Shown here: positions 1-8,017 of the stretch, in pieces
How positions within the stretch are numbered: position 1 is the first letter of the stretch
How the letters are laid out: each line of letters opens with the position of its first letter
Origin: Bacteroidota bacterium
Lineage (GTDB): Bacteria > Bacteroidota > Bacteroidia > Bacteroidales > Prolixibacteraceae
Length of the DNA: 49,027 nt
NCBI GenBank assembly: GCA_030698405.1
Contig: JAUYMU010000115.1
Span: 1 to 49,027, forward strand
Reading direction: 5' to 3'
The notes under the pieces: model-generated
What the model saw: only the letters and a program-made list of their open reading frames with translations
Told to the model about the DNA's origin: nothing
Database searches by the model: none
Position numbers and translations under genes: made by a program

Positions 1-14
1 TTTTATCATATTAC

Positions 15-45
15 GTATGTTATGAAATATGTTTTTATAACATAC
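15..45. repeat. 9-bp perfect inverted repeat
   Basis: GTATGTTAT (15-23) is matched by ATAACATAC (37-45) across a 13-nt spacer in very AT-rich DNA. It could be a protein-binding palindrome or a hairpin from an element lying to the left of the window. It has no T-run that would make it a terminator. The stretch 1-509 contains no convincing gene. Confidence 0.5.
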
Positions 46-176
46 TTAACAACAACGCGTTACGAGCATACAAAAAAAAGGCGTGAAATATAATTTTTTA
101 TCTGCAAAGTACTTGTTAAATTAGCTCAATCAACAAAAAAAACCAAAGCTATGCCCATATACAAATTTGCTTAACA

Positions 177-244
177 GGCCGCACCGGGTTACATCTCCCT
201 GCCATGTCTCGAAAACCTGCCGGGTACGACCCGCCGGTGCGGCC
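177..244. other. GC-rich structured element, possible RNA or DNA cruciform
   Basis: GGCCGCACCGG (177-187) pairs perfectly with CCGGTGCGGCC (234-244). Directly inside the 3' arm sits a second perfect hairpin, CGGGT (221-225) with ACCCG (229-233). The element is strikingly GC-rich in an AT-rich intergenic region. It does not fold as a tRNA, SRP RNA or 6S RNA by eye. It may be a small RNA, an element end or a dispersed repeat; the strand is not known. Confidence 0.45.
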
Positions 245-425
245 AAAAAGTTGGAGACATTTCATCTTTCAAAAACGGGTCAGCCTTATGTGGTAACGTA
301 CACGATACTGCATAAAAGGTGAAATCGGGTTCGTGAAAATAATAAATTGATTAAAATTTCTGGCGGTAAATGTACAGCGATTCAGACCGAAAAAAATATT
401 CTTGTAAATTAGATCGTTAGAGTAT

Positions 426-488
426 GCTGGAAAAAATATTTTTCCGGCTAATTTTGTAAGCGATAAGAGATACGGGGGCCGAACCCCC
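426..488. other. two adjacent stable hairpins
   Basis: GCTGGAAAAA (426-435) pairs with TTTTTCCGGC (439-448) around a 3-nt loop, with one G-U pair. GGGGG (474-478) pairs with CCCCC (484-488). Together with the terminator at 538-576 they make a multi-hairpin leader in front of the transposase gene. Their role is unknown. Confidence 0.4.
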
Positions 489-537
489 ATTTCACTGTTT
501 TACAGTATAGTGTTCTCTCATTTTTTTATTTTTTTTT

Positions 538-576
538 CGCCACAGGAGGTTAATGAAGAGCCTGTGGCGTTTTTTT
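538..576 (+). terminator. Rho-independent terminator
   Basis: CGCCACAGG (538-546) pairs perfectly with CCTGTGGCG (561-569) across a 14-nt loop and is followed by seven T residues (570-576). It is a textbook intrinsic terminator. Because it falls inside the longest open frame of the downstream transposase, it argues that the real transposase start is further 3'. It may protect the element from read-through transcription. Confidence 0.8.
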
Positions 577-659
577 ATATTGGTGTAAAGTTACACGTTA
601 TTTATTTGATATGCAAATATTTAACGTATATTTTACATACAAATTTAGGTTTTTTTTTA

Positions 660-1988
660 TTGAGAGAACCATGTAAAAAAACCACTGCATCTGAAAAGGC
701 AAGAATCCTGCTGTCCAGTATCCGAAAAGTAATCAATTCCCGCTTTCCAGACCTTTTCTTCAAGTTTAATGAATTGACAGACAGTCGTAAGCGCAAGGAA
801 TACTTGATGGCCGAGATCATTACAGGATCGCTGTTTATGTACATTTTCAAAGAAACTTCGCGAAATGCCTACAACAACAACCGGCGCGAGGACGGTTTCC
901 GCAAAAACGTACTCAAATACTTTGGGTTCAACCTGCCACACACCGACACGAGCGACGATGTACTGCGCGAACTTCCGCCCGGCGAGCTTGAAGCATTAAA
1001 GGCTCATTTGGTCAGCGGACTTATCGAACAAAAGTTTTTCCGCAAGTTCCGGTTCCTGGGCAAATCGTATTTGGTAGCCATTGATGCTACCGGGATCGCC
1101 ACTTTCGATCACAAGCACTGCGACCACTGCCTTACTAAAACATCCAAGTCTGGCGTAGTCACGTACTTTCATTATGTGCTGGAAGCTAAATTGGTGACTT
1201 CAACAGGACTGTCTATTTCTTTGGCATCGGAGTTCTTTGAAAACGATCAGGGTCGTGATTACGAAAAACAGGACTGCGAACAAAATGCGTTTGTCCGTTT
1301 GGCTGCGAAGATCAAATTGTACTTTCCCCGTTTGCCCGTGTGTATCTTGGGCGATGGGCTTTATCCCAACAATACCGTATTTGATATTTGCCAGAAAAAT
1401 AATTGGCAATTTATTATCACCCTCAAAGACGGAAACTTAAAAACATTTCAGGAAGAAGTTGGCCTTTTAAAGGCAACGGTCAAAAAGCAAAATGTTTACA
1501 GGGCAAACAAAACTTCCCGGACTACGCTCGAATATGAGTACCTAAACGAGATTGAATACGATGGAAGGTATTTCTCGTGGGTCGAGTGTAATGAAAATAT
1601 TGTAGATATAAAGAGTAAATCAACTTCACATCAACGGTTTACATACATCACCAATGTTACTCAAAACCTACAAAATGTTGTGCGGACTGCTGATAATGGC
1701 CGCTTTAGATGGAAGATTGAAAACGAAGGGTTCAATGCGCAGAAAAACCGGGGGTACGAACTGGAGCACAAGTTCTCGCGCGTTTCATTTATTGCCATGC
1801 AGAACTATTATCAACTGTTGCAGATCGCACATATAATCAATCAACTGGTTGAACAGAGCAAACAGGTAATTGCACTGCTGGAGGAACATTCAAAGCAAAC
1901 AATCGTGGACCTATGGAGGAAAATGACCGCTTATCTAATATTTTCTCATACCGAAGAAAACAGCCTGGCACCAAGCCTGCCTGACTGA
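660..1988 (+). CDS. DDE transposase of an IS4-like element
   Basis: This encodes a cut-and-paste transposase of the IS4-like DDE clan. With TTG at 660 as start the product is 442 residues. Catalytic acids are likely D142 in AIDATG, D232 in LGDGLY and E354 in the RWKIENEGFN motif. The open frame extends to an ATG at 510, but that upstream part is low-complexity (Phe, Ile, Leu) and contains the terminator at 538-576, so I reject it. No ATG lies between 510 and the conserved domain except a poor one near residue 50, so the start is uncertain and the left end could be damaged. I could not define terminal inverted repeats or target-site duplications. No frameshift is seen, so the enzyme may be intact. 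Confidence 0.8.
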   Translation: MREPCKKTTASEKARILLSSIRKVINSRFPDLFFKFNELTDSRKRKEYLMAEIITGSLFMYIFKETSRNAYNNNRREDGFRKNVLKYFGFNLPHTDTSDDVLRELPPGELEALKAHLVSGLIEQKFFRKFRFLGKSYLVAIDATGIATFDHKHCDHCLTKTSKSGVVTYFHYVLEAKLVTSTGLSISLASEFFENDQGRDYEKQDCEQNAFVRLAAKIKLYFPRLPVCILGDGLYPNNTVFDICQKNNWQFIITLKDGNLKTFQEEVGLLKATVKKQNVYRANKTSRTTLEYEYLNEIEYDGRYFSWVECNENIVDIKSKSTSHQRFTYITNVTQNLQNVVRTADNGRFRWKIENEGFNAQKNRGYELEHKFSRVSFIAMQNYYQLLQIAHIINQLVEQSKQVIALLEEHSKQTIVDLWRKMTAYLIFSHTEENSLAPSLPD

Positions 1989-2342
1989 TCACCGATAAAC
2001 ACGGCGTGAAAACCGTTGCGGAAATAATCCATTCCCAAATATGGATACAACCAGAATAAAATAAAAGGAGGTCTAATGTAAAAACAACATGGCAGGTTAA
2101 GTTGGTGGGCAAAAAAATATTGTCCGCAGCTACTGCTTTGCCCAATAATGATCCCAATTAAGAATTCAAGTTAAATTATTCTATTCCCCGAATCGCTGTA
2201 AATGTAAGGAGTATTGATAAAAATTGAAAAGTTGTGATAGCTAACAAAAAGGTCGAATTGCTACCACCTTCAAATTCATTAATATAGAACACGCGTTGCC
2301 GATTGATTTTAATCAAAATAAAAAGCTAAAAAAAAATCAACC
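1989..2342. other. intergenic, no gene supported
   Basis: This 354-bp gap separates the transposase from the secreted-protein cluster. A short open frame of about 30 codons in the middle (around 2060-2160) looks like a gene remnant, but I do not recognise it. A strong Shine-Dalgarno-like AGGAGGT is followed at 2076 by an ATG immediately closed by TAA, so it encodes nothing. The right end of the insertion sequence probably lies here. Confidence 0.4.
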
Positions 2343-3071
2343 ATGAAAAAAATAATTCTATTTCTTTTACTTGCGATACCAATTTTTTCTTTTGCTCAAA
2401 ATGAAAACGCAACTTGGGATTACCCGATAAAACCGGGCAGTAAAGAATGGTTAGATGTTTCTGACTTTTCAAAGAGATTTGAACTACTCAATATTCCTGA
2501 ACCACTTCTAAAAAGAATAAGTACAGAAGAGCTGGTAAAATCATGTTTGAATTATCCTGAATATCGATTAGTCTTTACCCGAAATGATTTACAATTGGGC
2601 TATGATTTTATTCGATCAATGTTCAATGGGTTTGTCGAGTTAGAAACCAGACCGGATGCAGGGAAAGAGTTAATGAAGGTTTATGCCGGATATAAACCTG
2701 ATGGTTTTGATTTAAATTCAACTGATGTAAGTATAGGTGAATTTATGTCAAACTTTACCTATATTGAAATTTTGATAGCCCAAACTGAAATCCTTAACAA
2801 ATTAAATCCGGGCGATTCACGCGAAATGTTGTCTTTATGCAGCCAAAAATATAAACAGAAGAAAGACCGACAACAATACTACGGTGGAATTGGCTTGCAA
2901 ACAACCGCCTTGATAATGGCAAGACAACAAGGGAAAAAGCTAATAAACACAAAGATGAAACACGGCGATCAAAAAATCAATGCGTTCATCACCAACCTTA
3001 CTTTTAATGATATTAGTTTGCTTGATGATATTGTAATGGAGAATGACAAAATCCTTTCTGATGGGTTATAG
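2343..3071 (+). CDS. secreted protein of unknown function, paralog of next gene
   Basis: The 242-residue product begins with a clear signal peptide (MKKIILFLLLAIPIFSFAQ). I do not know its function. The mature part has a recognisable pattern: a WDYPIKPGSKEW segment, then IPE..L..ISTEELVKSCLNYPE, then a segment around LQLGYDF and FNGFVELETR. The adjacent gene repeats the same pattern, so the two are tandem duplicates. From memory, proteins with this pattern occur in Bacteroidota near secreted proteins that have papain-like or Ig-like domains. The gene overlaps the next by 11 bp and forms an apparent operon with it and the T9SS protein at 3812. A role as chaperone, inhibitor or immunity partner of that protein is only a guess. 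Confidence 0.75.
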   Translation: MKKIILFLLLAIPIFSFAQNENATWDYPIKPGSKEWLDVSDFSKRFELLNIPEPLLKRISTEELVKSCLNYPEYRLVFTRNDLQLGYDFIRSMFNGFVELETRPDAGKELMKVYAGYKPDGFDLNSTDVSIGEFMSNFTYIEILIAQTEILNKLNPGDSREMLSLCSQKYKQKKDRQQYYGGIGLQTTALIMARQQGKKLINTKMKHGDQKINAFITNLTFNDISLLDDIVMENDKILSDGL

Positions 3072-3810
3072 AAAAATCTCATTGTTATTGTGTTTTTTCT
3101 TCTTTGCAATTGGTTGTAAGAAAAATAACTGCGAAGAAGTTATCGATCAGGTTTACGTTTATCCCTTAGAAGCAGCAAGGGGTAAATCTTCTGAGGAGCG
3201 GATTGAAATGTTCAAGATTCCTGAACAAATTCTTCATTGCCTTTCAACCGATGCATTAATTAAATCCTGCATCAGTTATCCGGAAATGCGTTTGATGTGG
3301 ACAATGTCTGATCTGCAAGGAGGATTCGACAAGGTTTATGCAATGTGTAACGGTTTTGAGGAGTTGTGGGGAAGGGGAGATAAGTTTCAGAAACTAATTT
3401 ATCTGTACAAGCAATTGGATTTTAACCGGGACTGGAAATCTTATACAGATCTTGAAAACGGAATATATATGGATCTTATAAACAGGCATGAACTAATAAT
3501 TGCCCAATATGAAATCCTCAATGACCTGACCAATCCTAAAAAAATTGAACTATTTCAATTGGCGCTTGATAATCAAAAGAAAAAGTATGCGCTCGCACAA
3601 TACTGGGGTACTGTTGGAATGGAAACAACTTGTGCCATTTTATCCAGGACAATGTACCTTGACAATTTTCAGCCGCTGATTAAAGAATACAATAACAATG
3701 AATTAATGCTAATACATGTTTCTTATATGAAATTATTAGGAGGCATGGATGTTGTGAATATAGTTATGAATTTGTCTGAAGATTATTTAAAAAATTTAAA
3801 AAATAAATAA
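3061..3810 (+). CDS. lipoprotein of unknown function, paralog of previous gene
   Basis: A 249-residue predicted lipoprotein. I place the start at the ATG at 3061, giving MGYRKISLLLCFFFFAIGC with a lipobox Cys at 19; an in-frame ATG at 3043 is possible but lies deeper in the upstream gene. The mature part aligns with the preceding protein: FKIPEQILHCLSTDALIKSC matches its IPE/STEELVKSC block, and the LQGGFD and CNGFEELWGR blocks match too. Its start overlaps the upstream stop by 11 bp, which suggests translational coupling. The downstream T9SS gene starts 1 bp after its stop. The function is unknown. The pair differs in anchoring: one copy is soluble or periplasmic, the other lipid-anchored. 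Confidence 0.75.
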   Translation: MGYRKISLLLCFFFFAIGCKKNNCEEVIDQVYVYPLEAARGKSSEERIEMFKIPEQILHCLSTDALIKSCISYPEMRLMWTMSDLQGGFDKVYAMCNGFEELWGRGDKFQKLIYLYKQLDFNRDWKSYTDLENGIYMDLINRHELIIAQYEILNDLTNPKKIELFQLALDNQKKKYALAQYWGTVGMETTCAILSRTMYLDNFQPLIKEYNNNELMLIHVSYMKLLGGMDVVNIVMNLSEDYLKNLKNK

Positions 3811-3811
3811 A

Positions 3812-5152
3812 ATGAGACCAAACAATTATACATTTAGGAACCTGATTTTTACCTTGTTTTTGGTGATGATAGCAGCAATGGCAAACAGCCAGGGAACCGT
3901 ACAAACGCCAATGGGGAAGACTGTTTATCTTGAACCAGGCTACGACACTCCCCAATATATTGCAATTTGGGAATCAAATGCAGCGCAGTGGATAATAGAT
4001 AATCAATCTGATGCACAAAAGAAGGGATCAGCGACCTCACATTATAACTGCCATTCCTATGCCTGGAATGTTAGTGAAGGGGGAAGTAGCACGAATAGCT
4101 GGATGAACCAAACTTACAGTGGAAATCCAAACTTATCAAAATACTGGACAAATGATGCTTACATTTCTACTTTATATGTTGCAGATCATGAAAAAATCTT
4201 TTACAGTACAGGGGATCACTCTGCAATAACGACAGCTACATCAGGGAAAGTCAAGTCAAAATGGGGAGCCTGGCCACTTTATGAGCACTCAACGGCAAAA
4301 TGTCCATATACTTCAAGTGCATTAATATACAATACATTGAAGAGCATTACAATCTCAAACGCCTCGGGTGTAATTTGCAGTGGTACCCAACGAACACTTA
4401 ATAATGGGTTTACAGCCTCGAATTGGAACTATGATTGGAATGTGACTGGTTATTTAAACCAGGTTAGCGGCGATGGAACACCAAATTACACCGTAAGTGG
4501 CACATCGGCAATTGGTTATGGCACAACATCTTTAACTATTACTTCTCCGTCAGGAATGACTGCTTCGACACAAAAACACATTGGTGTAAATACACCATAT
4601 CCAGAGGATTTGTCCTATAGCATTTATACATCCGGTGGCACACCAGTTTCGTATATGTGTGCCAATACCCATTACCATGTTTACCTGACAAATAATTCAG
4701 GCTGTTCGCTCTCGAATTATACATGGTCGGTGCCATCAGCCTGGTCAACCAATTACACCTGGGGCGATATGATTTCTGTTTATACCAATTCGACTCCCGG
4801 CGGAATGGTTGAAGTGTATGCCACCACCTGTTGCGGTGTTTATACAAAAGTAAAAATCGGATATCTGGGTAGTGGTTATTGCGGTGGTTACTATGCAATG
4901 AGTTTGACTCCTAACCCCTCTTCCGGTGAAACAACTTTAACCATCGAACCAACCTCAGAAGACGCTATTTTTGACGAAAATGCTGAATGGGAGGTTGAAA
5001 TATTTGATCAAATGCAAGTTTTAAAAGAAAAAAGATTAAAACTGATAGGCAAAGATCAGAGAATTCAAACTTCGGGATGGAAATCAGGCATTTATATTGT
5101 TCGGGTTAAATACAAGGGAGAAAACCTGCAAGCTAAATTAGTTGTGAAATAA
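3812..5152 (+). CDS. T9SS-secreted protein with papain-like Cys/His signature
   Basis: A 446-residue exported protein. Residues 1-27 form a signal peptide ending ANSQ. The N-terminal domain has YNCHSYAW (Cys80) followed by STGDHSAIT (His136) and KWGAWPLYEH (151-159). This ordered Cys...His layout is what NlpC/P60- or CHAP-type amidases and peptidases use, so a cell-wall or peptide amidase activity is plausible but unproven. The middle (about 170-350) is beta-rich and Ig-like, with several Cys. The C-terminus from about 365 (SLTPNPSSGETTLTIEP to the end at KLVVK) is a type A T9SS sorting domain, so the protein should reach the surface or medium. It sits 1 bp after the two paralogous genes and is followed by a strong terminator. 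Confidence 0.7.
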   Translation: MRPNNYTFRNLIFTLFLVMIAAMANSQGTVQTPMGKTVYLEPGYDTPQYIAIWESNAAQWIIDNQSDAQKKGSATSHYNCHSYAWNVSEGGSSTNSWMNQTYSGNPNLSKYWTNDAYISTLYVADHEKIFYSTGDHSAITTATSGKVKSKWGAWPLYEHSTAKCPYTSSALIYNTLKSITISNASGVICSGTQRTLNNGFTASNWNYDWNVTGYLNQVSGDGTPNYTVSGTSAIGYGTTSLTITSPSGMTASTQKHIGVNTPYPEDLSYSIYTSGGTPVSYMCANTHYHVYLTNNSGCSLSNYTWSVPSAWSTNYTWGDMISVYTNSTPGGMVEVYATTCCGVYTKVKIGYLGSGYCGGYYAMSLTPNPSSGETTLTIEPTSEDAIFDENAEWEVEIFDQMQVLKEKRLKLIGKDQRIQTSGWKSGIYIVRVKYKGENLQAKLVVK

Positions 5153-5199
5153 CACAAAGCATAGGATAATAAGCTTTACTAACAAAGTTTTATTCATCA

Positions 5200-5239
5200 G
5201 AGAAGCTGCTCTGCCAGTAGGCAGCTTCTCTTTTTTTTT
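5200..5239 (+). terminator. Rho-independent terminator
   Basis: GAGAAGCTGC (5200-5209) pairs perfectly with GCAGCTTCTC (5221-5230) across an 11-nt loop and is followed by nine T residues. It ends the 2343-5152 operon. Confidence 0.9.
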
Positions 5240-5241
5240 CT

Positions 5242-5297
5242 TCAAAACCCCTTCAGCAAGAAATCCTGATTGATAACCAAATAATACCAAATGAAAA
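5242..5297. repeat. relic copy of the 3' end of the 6596 gene
   Basis: This stretch matches 6596-6656 closely: TCAAAACC, then TTCAGCA, then TTGATAACCAAATAATACC and AAATGAAAA, with a few substitutions and a 7-bp gap. On the minus strand it encodes a C-terminal tail YYLVINQDFLLKGF, against YYLVINQNFLLKRF in the intact gene at 6596-7711. It therefore forms a direct repeat with the end of that gene. The two copies flank the ATPase gene at 5450-6586. Confidence 0.75.
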
Positions 5298-5385
5298 TCA
5301 TAAATTATTATCACCGGTTTGTCAAAAGAACGCTCTCCATACTCCAGAATCCGCATCGCATCTAAAAAAATCACCAGCATACATT

Positions 5386-5420
5386 TTTGTATGATGCAAA
5401 TTTGTATGATGCAGATTTGT
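5386..5420. repeat. 15-bp tandem repeat, 2.3 copies
   Basis: TTTGTATGATGCAAA (5386-5400) is followed by TTTGTATGATGCAGA (5401-5415) and by TTTGT (5416-5420). The repeats lie directly upstream of the promoter box of the ATPase gene. They could be operator repeats or a slippage-prone promoter spacer. Confidence 0.75.
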
Positions 5421-5424
5421 AACC

Positions 5425-5432
5425 TATATTTG
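5425..5432 (+). promoter_or_regulatory. TAnnTTTG promoter box of the ATPase gene
   Basis: TATATTTG fits the Bacteroidota -7 consensus TAnnTTTG. It lies 17 bp before the ATG at 5450, so the transcript would have a very short leader. A GTG at 5432 overlaps this box and is therefore unlikely to be the start codon. Confidence 0.6.
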
Positions 5433-5449
5433 TGTCAAAATTTGAACAC

Positions 5450-6586
5450 ATGGACAATACACCTTTTATTTTTGGTAAACTGGCTACTCAGATTGAATTT
5501 ACCGATCGAGAAAAAGAGACAGCACATCTTGCATCTAATTTTAGTGCTTTGGTAAATACCATCATTTTATCGCCTCGCCGATGGGGTAAAACTTCTCTGG
5601 TTAGCAAGGTATCAGAATTGCTTGGTAACAAGGAACCCGATTTGAAAATCTGCCACATCGATTTATTCAATGTACGCACTGAAGAAGGTTTTTATATTGC
5701 CCTGGCAACTGAAATAATAAAGGCGACATCAACCAAATGGGAGGAACGCGCTCAAAATGCAAAAGAATTCTTATCTCAACTCTTGCCACGAATTTCGTTC
5801 TCTCCCGATAATCAAAGTGAAATTTCTTTTGGAGTAAGCTGGGAAGAACTACAAAGAAAGCCCGATGAGATTCTTAACCTGGCTGAAACGATTGCCGTTG
5901 AAAGAGGGTTGAAAATTGTTGTTTGTATCGACGAATTTCAGGGGATCAGCGAATTTCAGGATCCGCTTGCATTTCAACGTAAGTTGCGTTCGCACTGGCA
6001 AAGGCACACCCATGTTTCCTATTGCCTGTATGGAAGTAAAAGACACATGTTGCTCGACGTATTTTCCAATCCATCCATGCCATTTTACAAATTTGGTGAT
6101 TTGATATTTCTGGAGAAAATTACTACGAAAAGCTGGGTTGATTTTATTAGAAAACGATTTTCGGAAACGGGCAAAGAAATTCAGGAAGAAGAAGCAAACC
6201 TGATAACGGAACTGGTCGAAAACCATTCGTATTACGTTCAGCAACTTGCACAACAATCCTGGCTCCGAACAGATACTATTTGCTCGGCTCCGATTGTTAA
6301 CGCGGCTTTCCTTGGTTTAATCAATCAGTTAAGTCTCTTATTTACTAATATCACTGAATCATTATCAACAACACAGTTAAACTTCCTAAAAGCAATTATG
6401 TCGGGCGAAAAACAATTAAGTTCAAAAGATACGCTTCAAAAGTATAACCTGGGAACTTCAGGAAACATAACCCGGCTTAAACAATCGCTGCTGGCCCGGG
6501 AAATAATTGATATTTCTGCCGAACAAATTGATCTTCAGGATCCTGTTTACAAGTATTGGCTAAAAAAGGAATATTTCAAGATTTAG
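5450..6586 (+). CDS. archaeal-ATPase-family (AAA/STAND-like) NTPase
   Basis: The 378-residue product from ATG 5450 is an NTPase of the 'archaeal ATPase' family. It shows a Walker A motif SPRRWGKTSL near the N-terminus and a Walker B motif VVCIDEFQ near the middle, and has a C-terminal winged-helix-like region (LQKYNLGTSGNITRLKQSLL). Members of this family are often found alone, are frequently mobile, and have no settled function; roles in DNA handling or conflict systems are proposed for relatives. I prefer the ATG at 5450 to the GTG at 5432 because the promoter box overlaps the latter. The gene stands alone between direct repeats, which suggests that it arrived as a cassette. Confidence 0.8.
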   Translation: MDNTPFIFGKLATQIEFTDREKETAHLASNFSALVNTIILSPRRWGKTSLVSKVSELLGNKEPDLKICHIDLFNVRTEEGFYIALATEIIKATSTKWEERAQNAKEFLSQLLPRISFSPDNQSEISFGVSWEELQRKPDEILNLAETIAVERGLKIVVCIDEFQGISEFQDPLAFQRKLRSHWQRHTHVSYCLYGSKRHMLLDVFSNPSMPFYKFGDLIFLEKITTKSWVDFIRKRFSETGKEIQEEEANLITELVENHSYYVQQLAQQSWLRTDTICSAPIVNAAFLGLINQLSLLFTNITESLSTTQLNFLKAIMSGEKQLSSKDTLQKYNLGTSGNITRLKQSLLAREIIDISAEQIDLQDPVYKYWLKKEYFKI

Positions 6587-6595
6587 GAGAACCAA

Positions 6596-7711
6596 TCAAA
6601 ACCTCTTCAGCAAAAAATTCTGGTTGATAACCAAATAATACCCAAAGGCAAATGAAAACCGCGTAGTCAGGAAATCGTAAAGGGCTTCGCCCTGAAAGGC
6701 AAATTCGATGTCTTTCAGAATGTGCTGTTTCATCATGTAGTTAAATGCAACTTGTGAGCGGTCGGTTTGCGAAAGGGCAATGTCGCGGTCGGAAATAGAC
6801 ATGTAAATGCGTTTTCCGTAGGGCGCTATAAACTGGTAAGCATTCCAGTAATCAAGCGAAAATTTTCCTAAACGGGTATCTCCGCCAACCGTTACCGAAT
6901 AACCATGTCCGTTTTTGTAACCATAAGGCGCCGGGCCATCGGGACAGTCGTATCCAATCCAATGCAGGTTCAAGTCGATGTCTTTCAGGAATCCGTCGCC
7001 AACATTGAATTGCGTTTCAAGACCAGTGGCATAATTTAAATCGGTAACCACCCCCAATGGACTCGAATCGATTTCGCCGCCCATGTGGTAAACCAGAACT
7101 TGCAAAGGGATGTGAATTTTGAGACCGGAATTGGGGAATATTTGTGCGCGGCCACTCAGCCCGAATGTAAAATGTTCCTGGTACGGATCGCCACGTAAAA
7201 TAAACTGTTCCCAACCCATCCAGTTTTGCATCTCAAAGTATTTCGACTCGTACAAAAATTGAACGCCTTCGCGCGGGGCATCTGTCATGATTCGTTCCGG
7301 TTCCCAAAGCTGTTTCACCAAACCCTGATTTTTATTCACGTTCAGGTTTCCAAAAATGGCTTTCATTTTCGGGAACATCTGGTATTGCGCCGAAAACCAT
7401 GGCCGCACAACAGTAAAATCATCGCGGCTGTGGTAACGCAGAAAGTGCCCGCCAATATCCAGTTTTAGCTTTTCAGAAAAAGTATAGCTCAACTTTGGCC
7501 GTACCCATGCTCCCGTCCAGGTATAACCATCCACAATATCGCCCATGTATTCGGTATTGTGAAAAAAGCTCATGCTCTCGAAACGGAAATTCAATTCTTT
7601 CACCTCTGTGGTATCAAGGTTTTTGTAATGATTGTTCAGATCAATCAGGGTTTGAGCCTGAAGTTGGGCTGCAAACAAAATCAGGCAGAATATAATGAAG
7701 AGTTTTTGCAT
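6596..7711 (-). CDS. outer-membrane beta-barrel protein, unknown function
   Basis: A 371-residue protein with a signal peptide (MQKLFIIFCLILFAAQLQAQ) and alternating aromatic/polar beta strands throughout. It ends in Phe (LLKRF), as outer-membrane barrels do. No specific family is recognised; it could be a porin-like or structural barrel. Its last 60 bp are duplicated at 5242-5297 on the far side of the ATPase gene, whose stop lies only about 9 bp from this gene's convergent stop. It may be transcribed separately from the downstream transporter, since 300 bp of repeat-bearing DNA separate them. Confidence 0.7.
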   Translation of the reverse strand: MQKLFIIFCLILFAAQLQAQTLIDLNNHYKNLDTTEVKELNFRFESMSFFHNTEYMGDIVDGYTWTGAWVRPKLSYTFSEKLKLDIGGHFLRYHSRDDFTVVRPWFSAQYQMFPKMKAIFGNLNVNKNQGLVKQLWEPERIMTDAPREGVQFLYESKYFEMQNWMGWEQFILRGDPYQEHFTFGLSGRAQIFPNSGLKIHIPLQVLVYHMGGEIDSSPLGVVTDLNYATGLETQFNVGDGFLKDIDLNLHWIGYDCPDGPAPYGYKNGHGYSVTVGGDTRLGKFSLDYWNAYQFIAPYGKRIYMSISDRDIALSQTDRSQVAFNYMMKQHILKDIEFAFQGEALYDFLTTRFSFAFGYYLVINQNFLLKRF

Positions 7712-8017
7712 TCTTTCAGTTTGAATTATTTATCTCTATTGTATTGTCCATTTTTGAATGGGACATCTATTCCCTGACTGCGCCCACCTGACAAGCCGAA
7801 TGGCGGACAGGGCTGGCAGGCGTCCGAAAATAAGAAACACTTTAAAAATCATTATTGTGCGGACTCCTTCATTCTATTTTCATTTCGTCCGTCGGCTAAA
7901 GCCAGACAGCCTGTCCCGATGAAAATCGGGAGCAAAAGATATTATCTCTTTGAATATCAATTACATTTGATAAATGCAGGATATCCTTTGCCGTTCACTT
8001 CAGTGAACGGACATGTT
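7712..8017. other. intergenic with short palindromes
   Basis: No gene is seen. CCCGAT (7915-7920) pairs with ATCGGG (7925-7930) around a GAAA loop. CCGTTCAC (7991-7998) pairs with GTGAACGG (8003-8010) around a TTCA loop, just past the stop of the minus-strand transporter. Neither has a T-run, so they look like dispersed intergenic palindromes rather than intrinsic terminators. Confidence 0.5.

Noticed and set aside
177-244. tRNA, SRP RNA or 6S RNA identity for the GC-rich structure
   Set aside because: No T-arm or anticodon arm, no SRP loop consensus, and too short for 6S RNA.
510-659. N-terminal extension of the transposase from ATG 510
   Set aside because: The translated segment is low-complexity and unlike the family, and a perfect intrinsic terminator lies inside it.
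2065-2081. Strong AGGAGGT followed by ATG as a gene start
   Set aside because: The ATG at 2076 is followed directly by TAA, so nothing is encoded. Bacteroidota rarely use strong Shine-Dalgarno sites, so the match may be chance.
53-2298. CAACGCGT (53-60) and ACGCGTTG (2291-2298) as inverted ends of the transposase element
   Set aside because: Only 8 bp match and 6 of them are a self-palindrome, so chance is likely. No target duplication was found beside them.
5432-5449. GTG 5432 as start of the ATPase gene
   Set aside because: It overlaps the TATATTTG promoter box, while ATG 5450 gives a normal family N-terminus.
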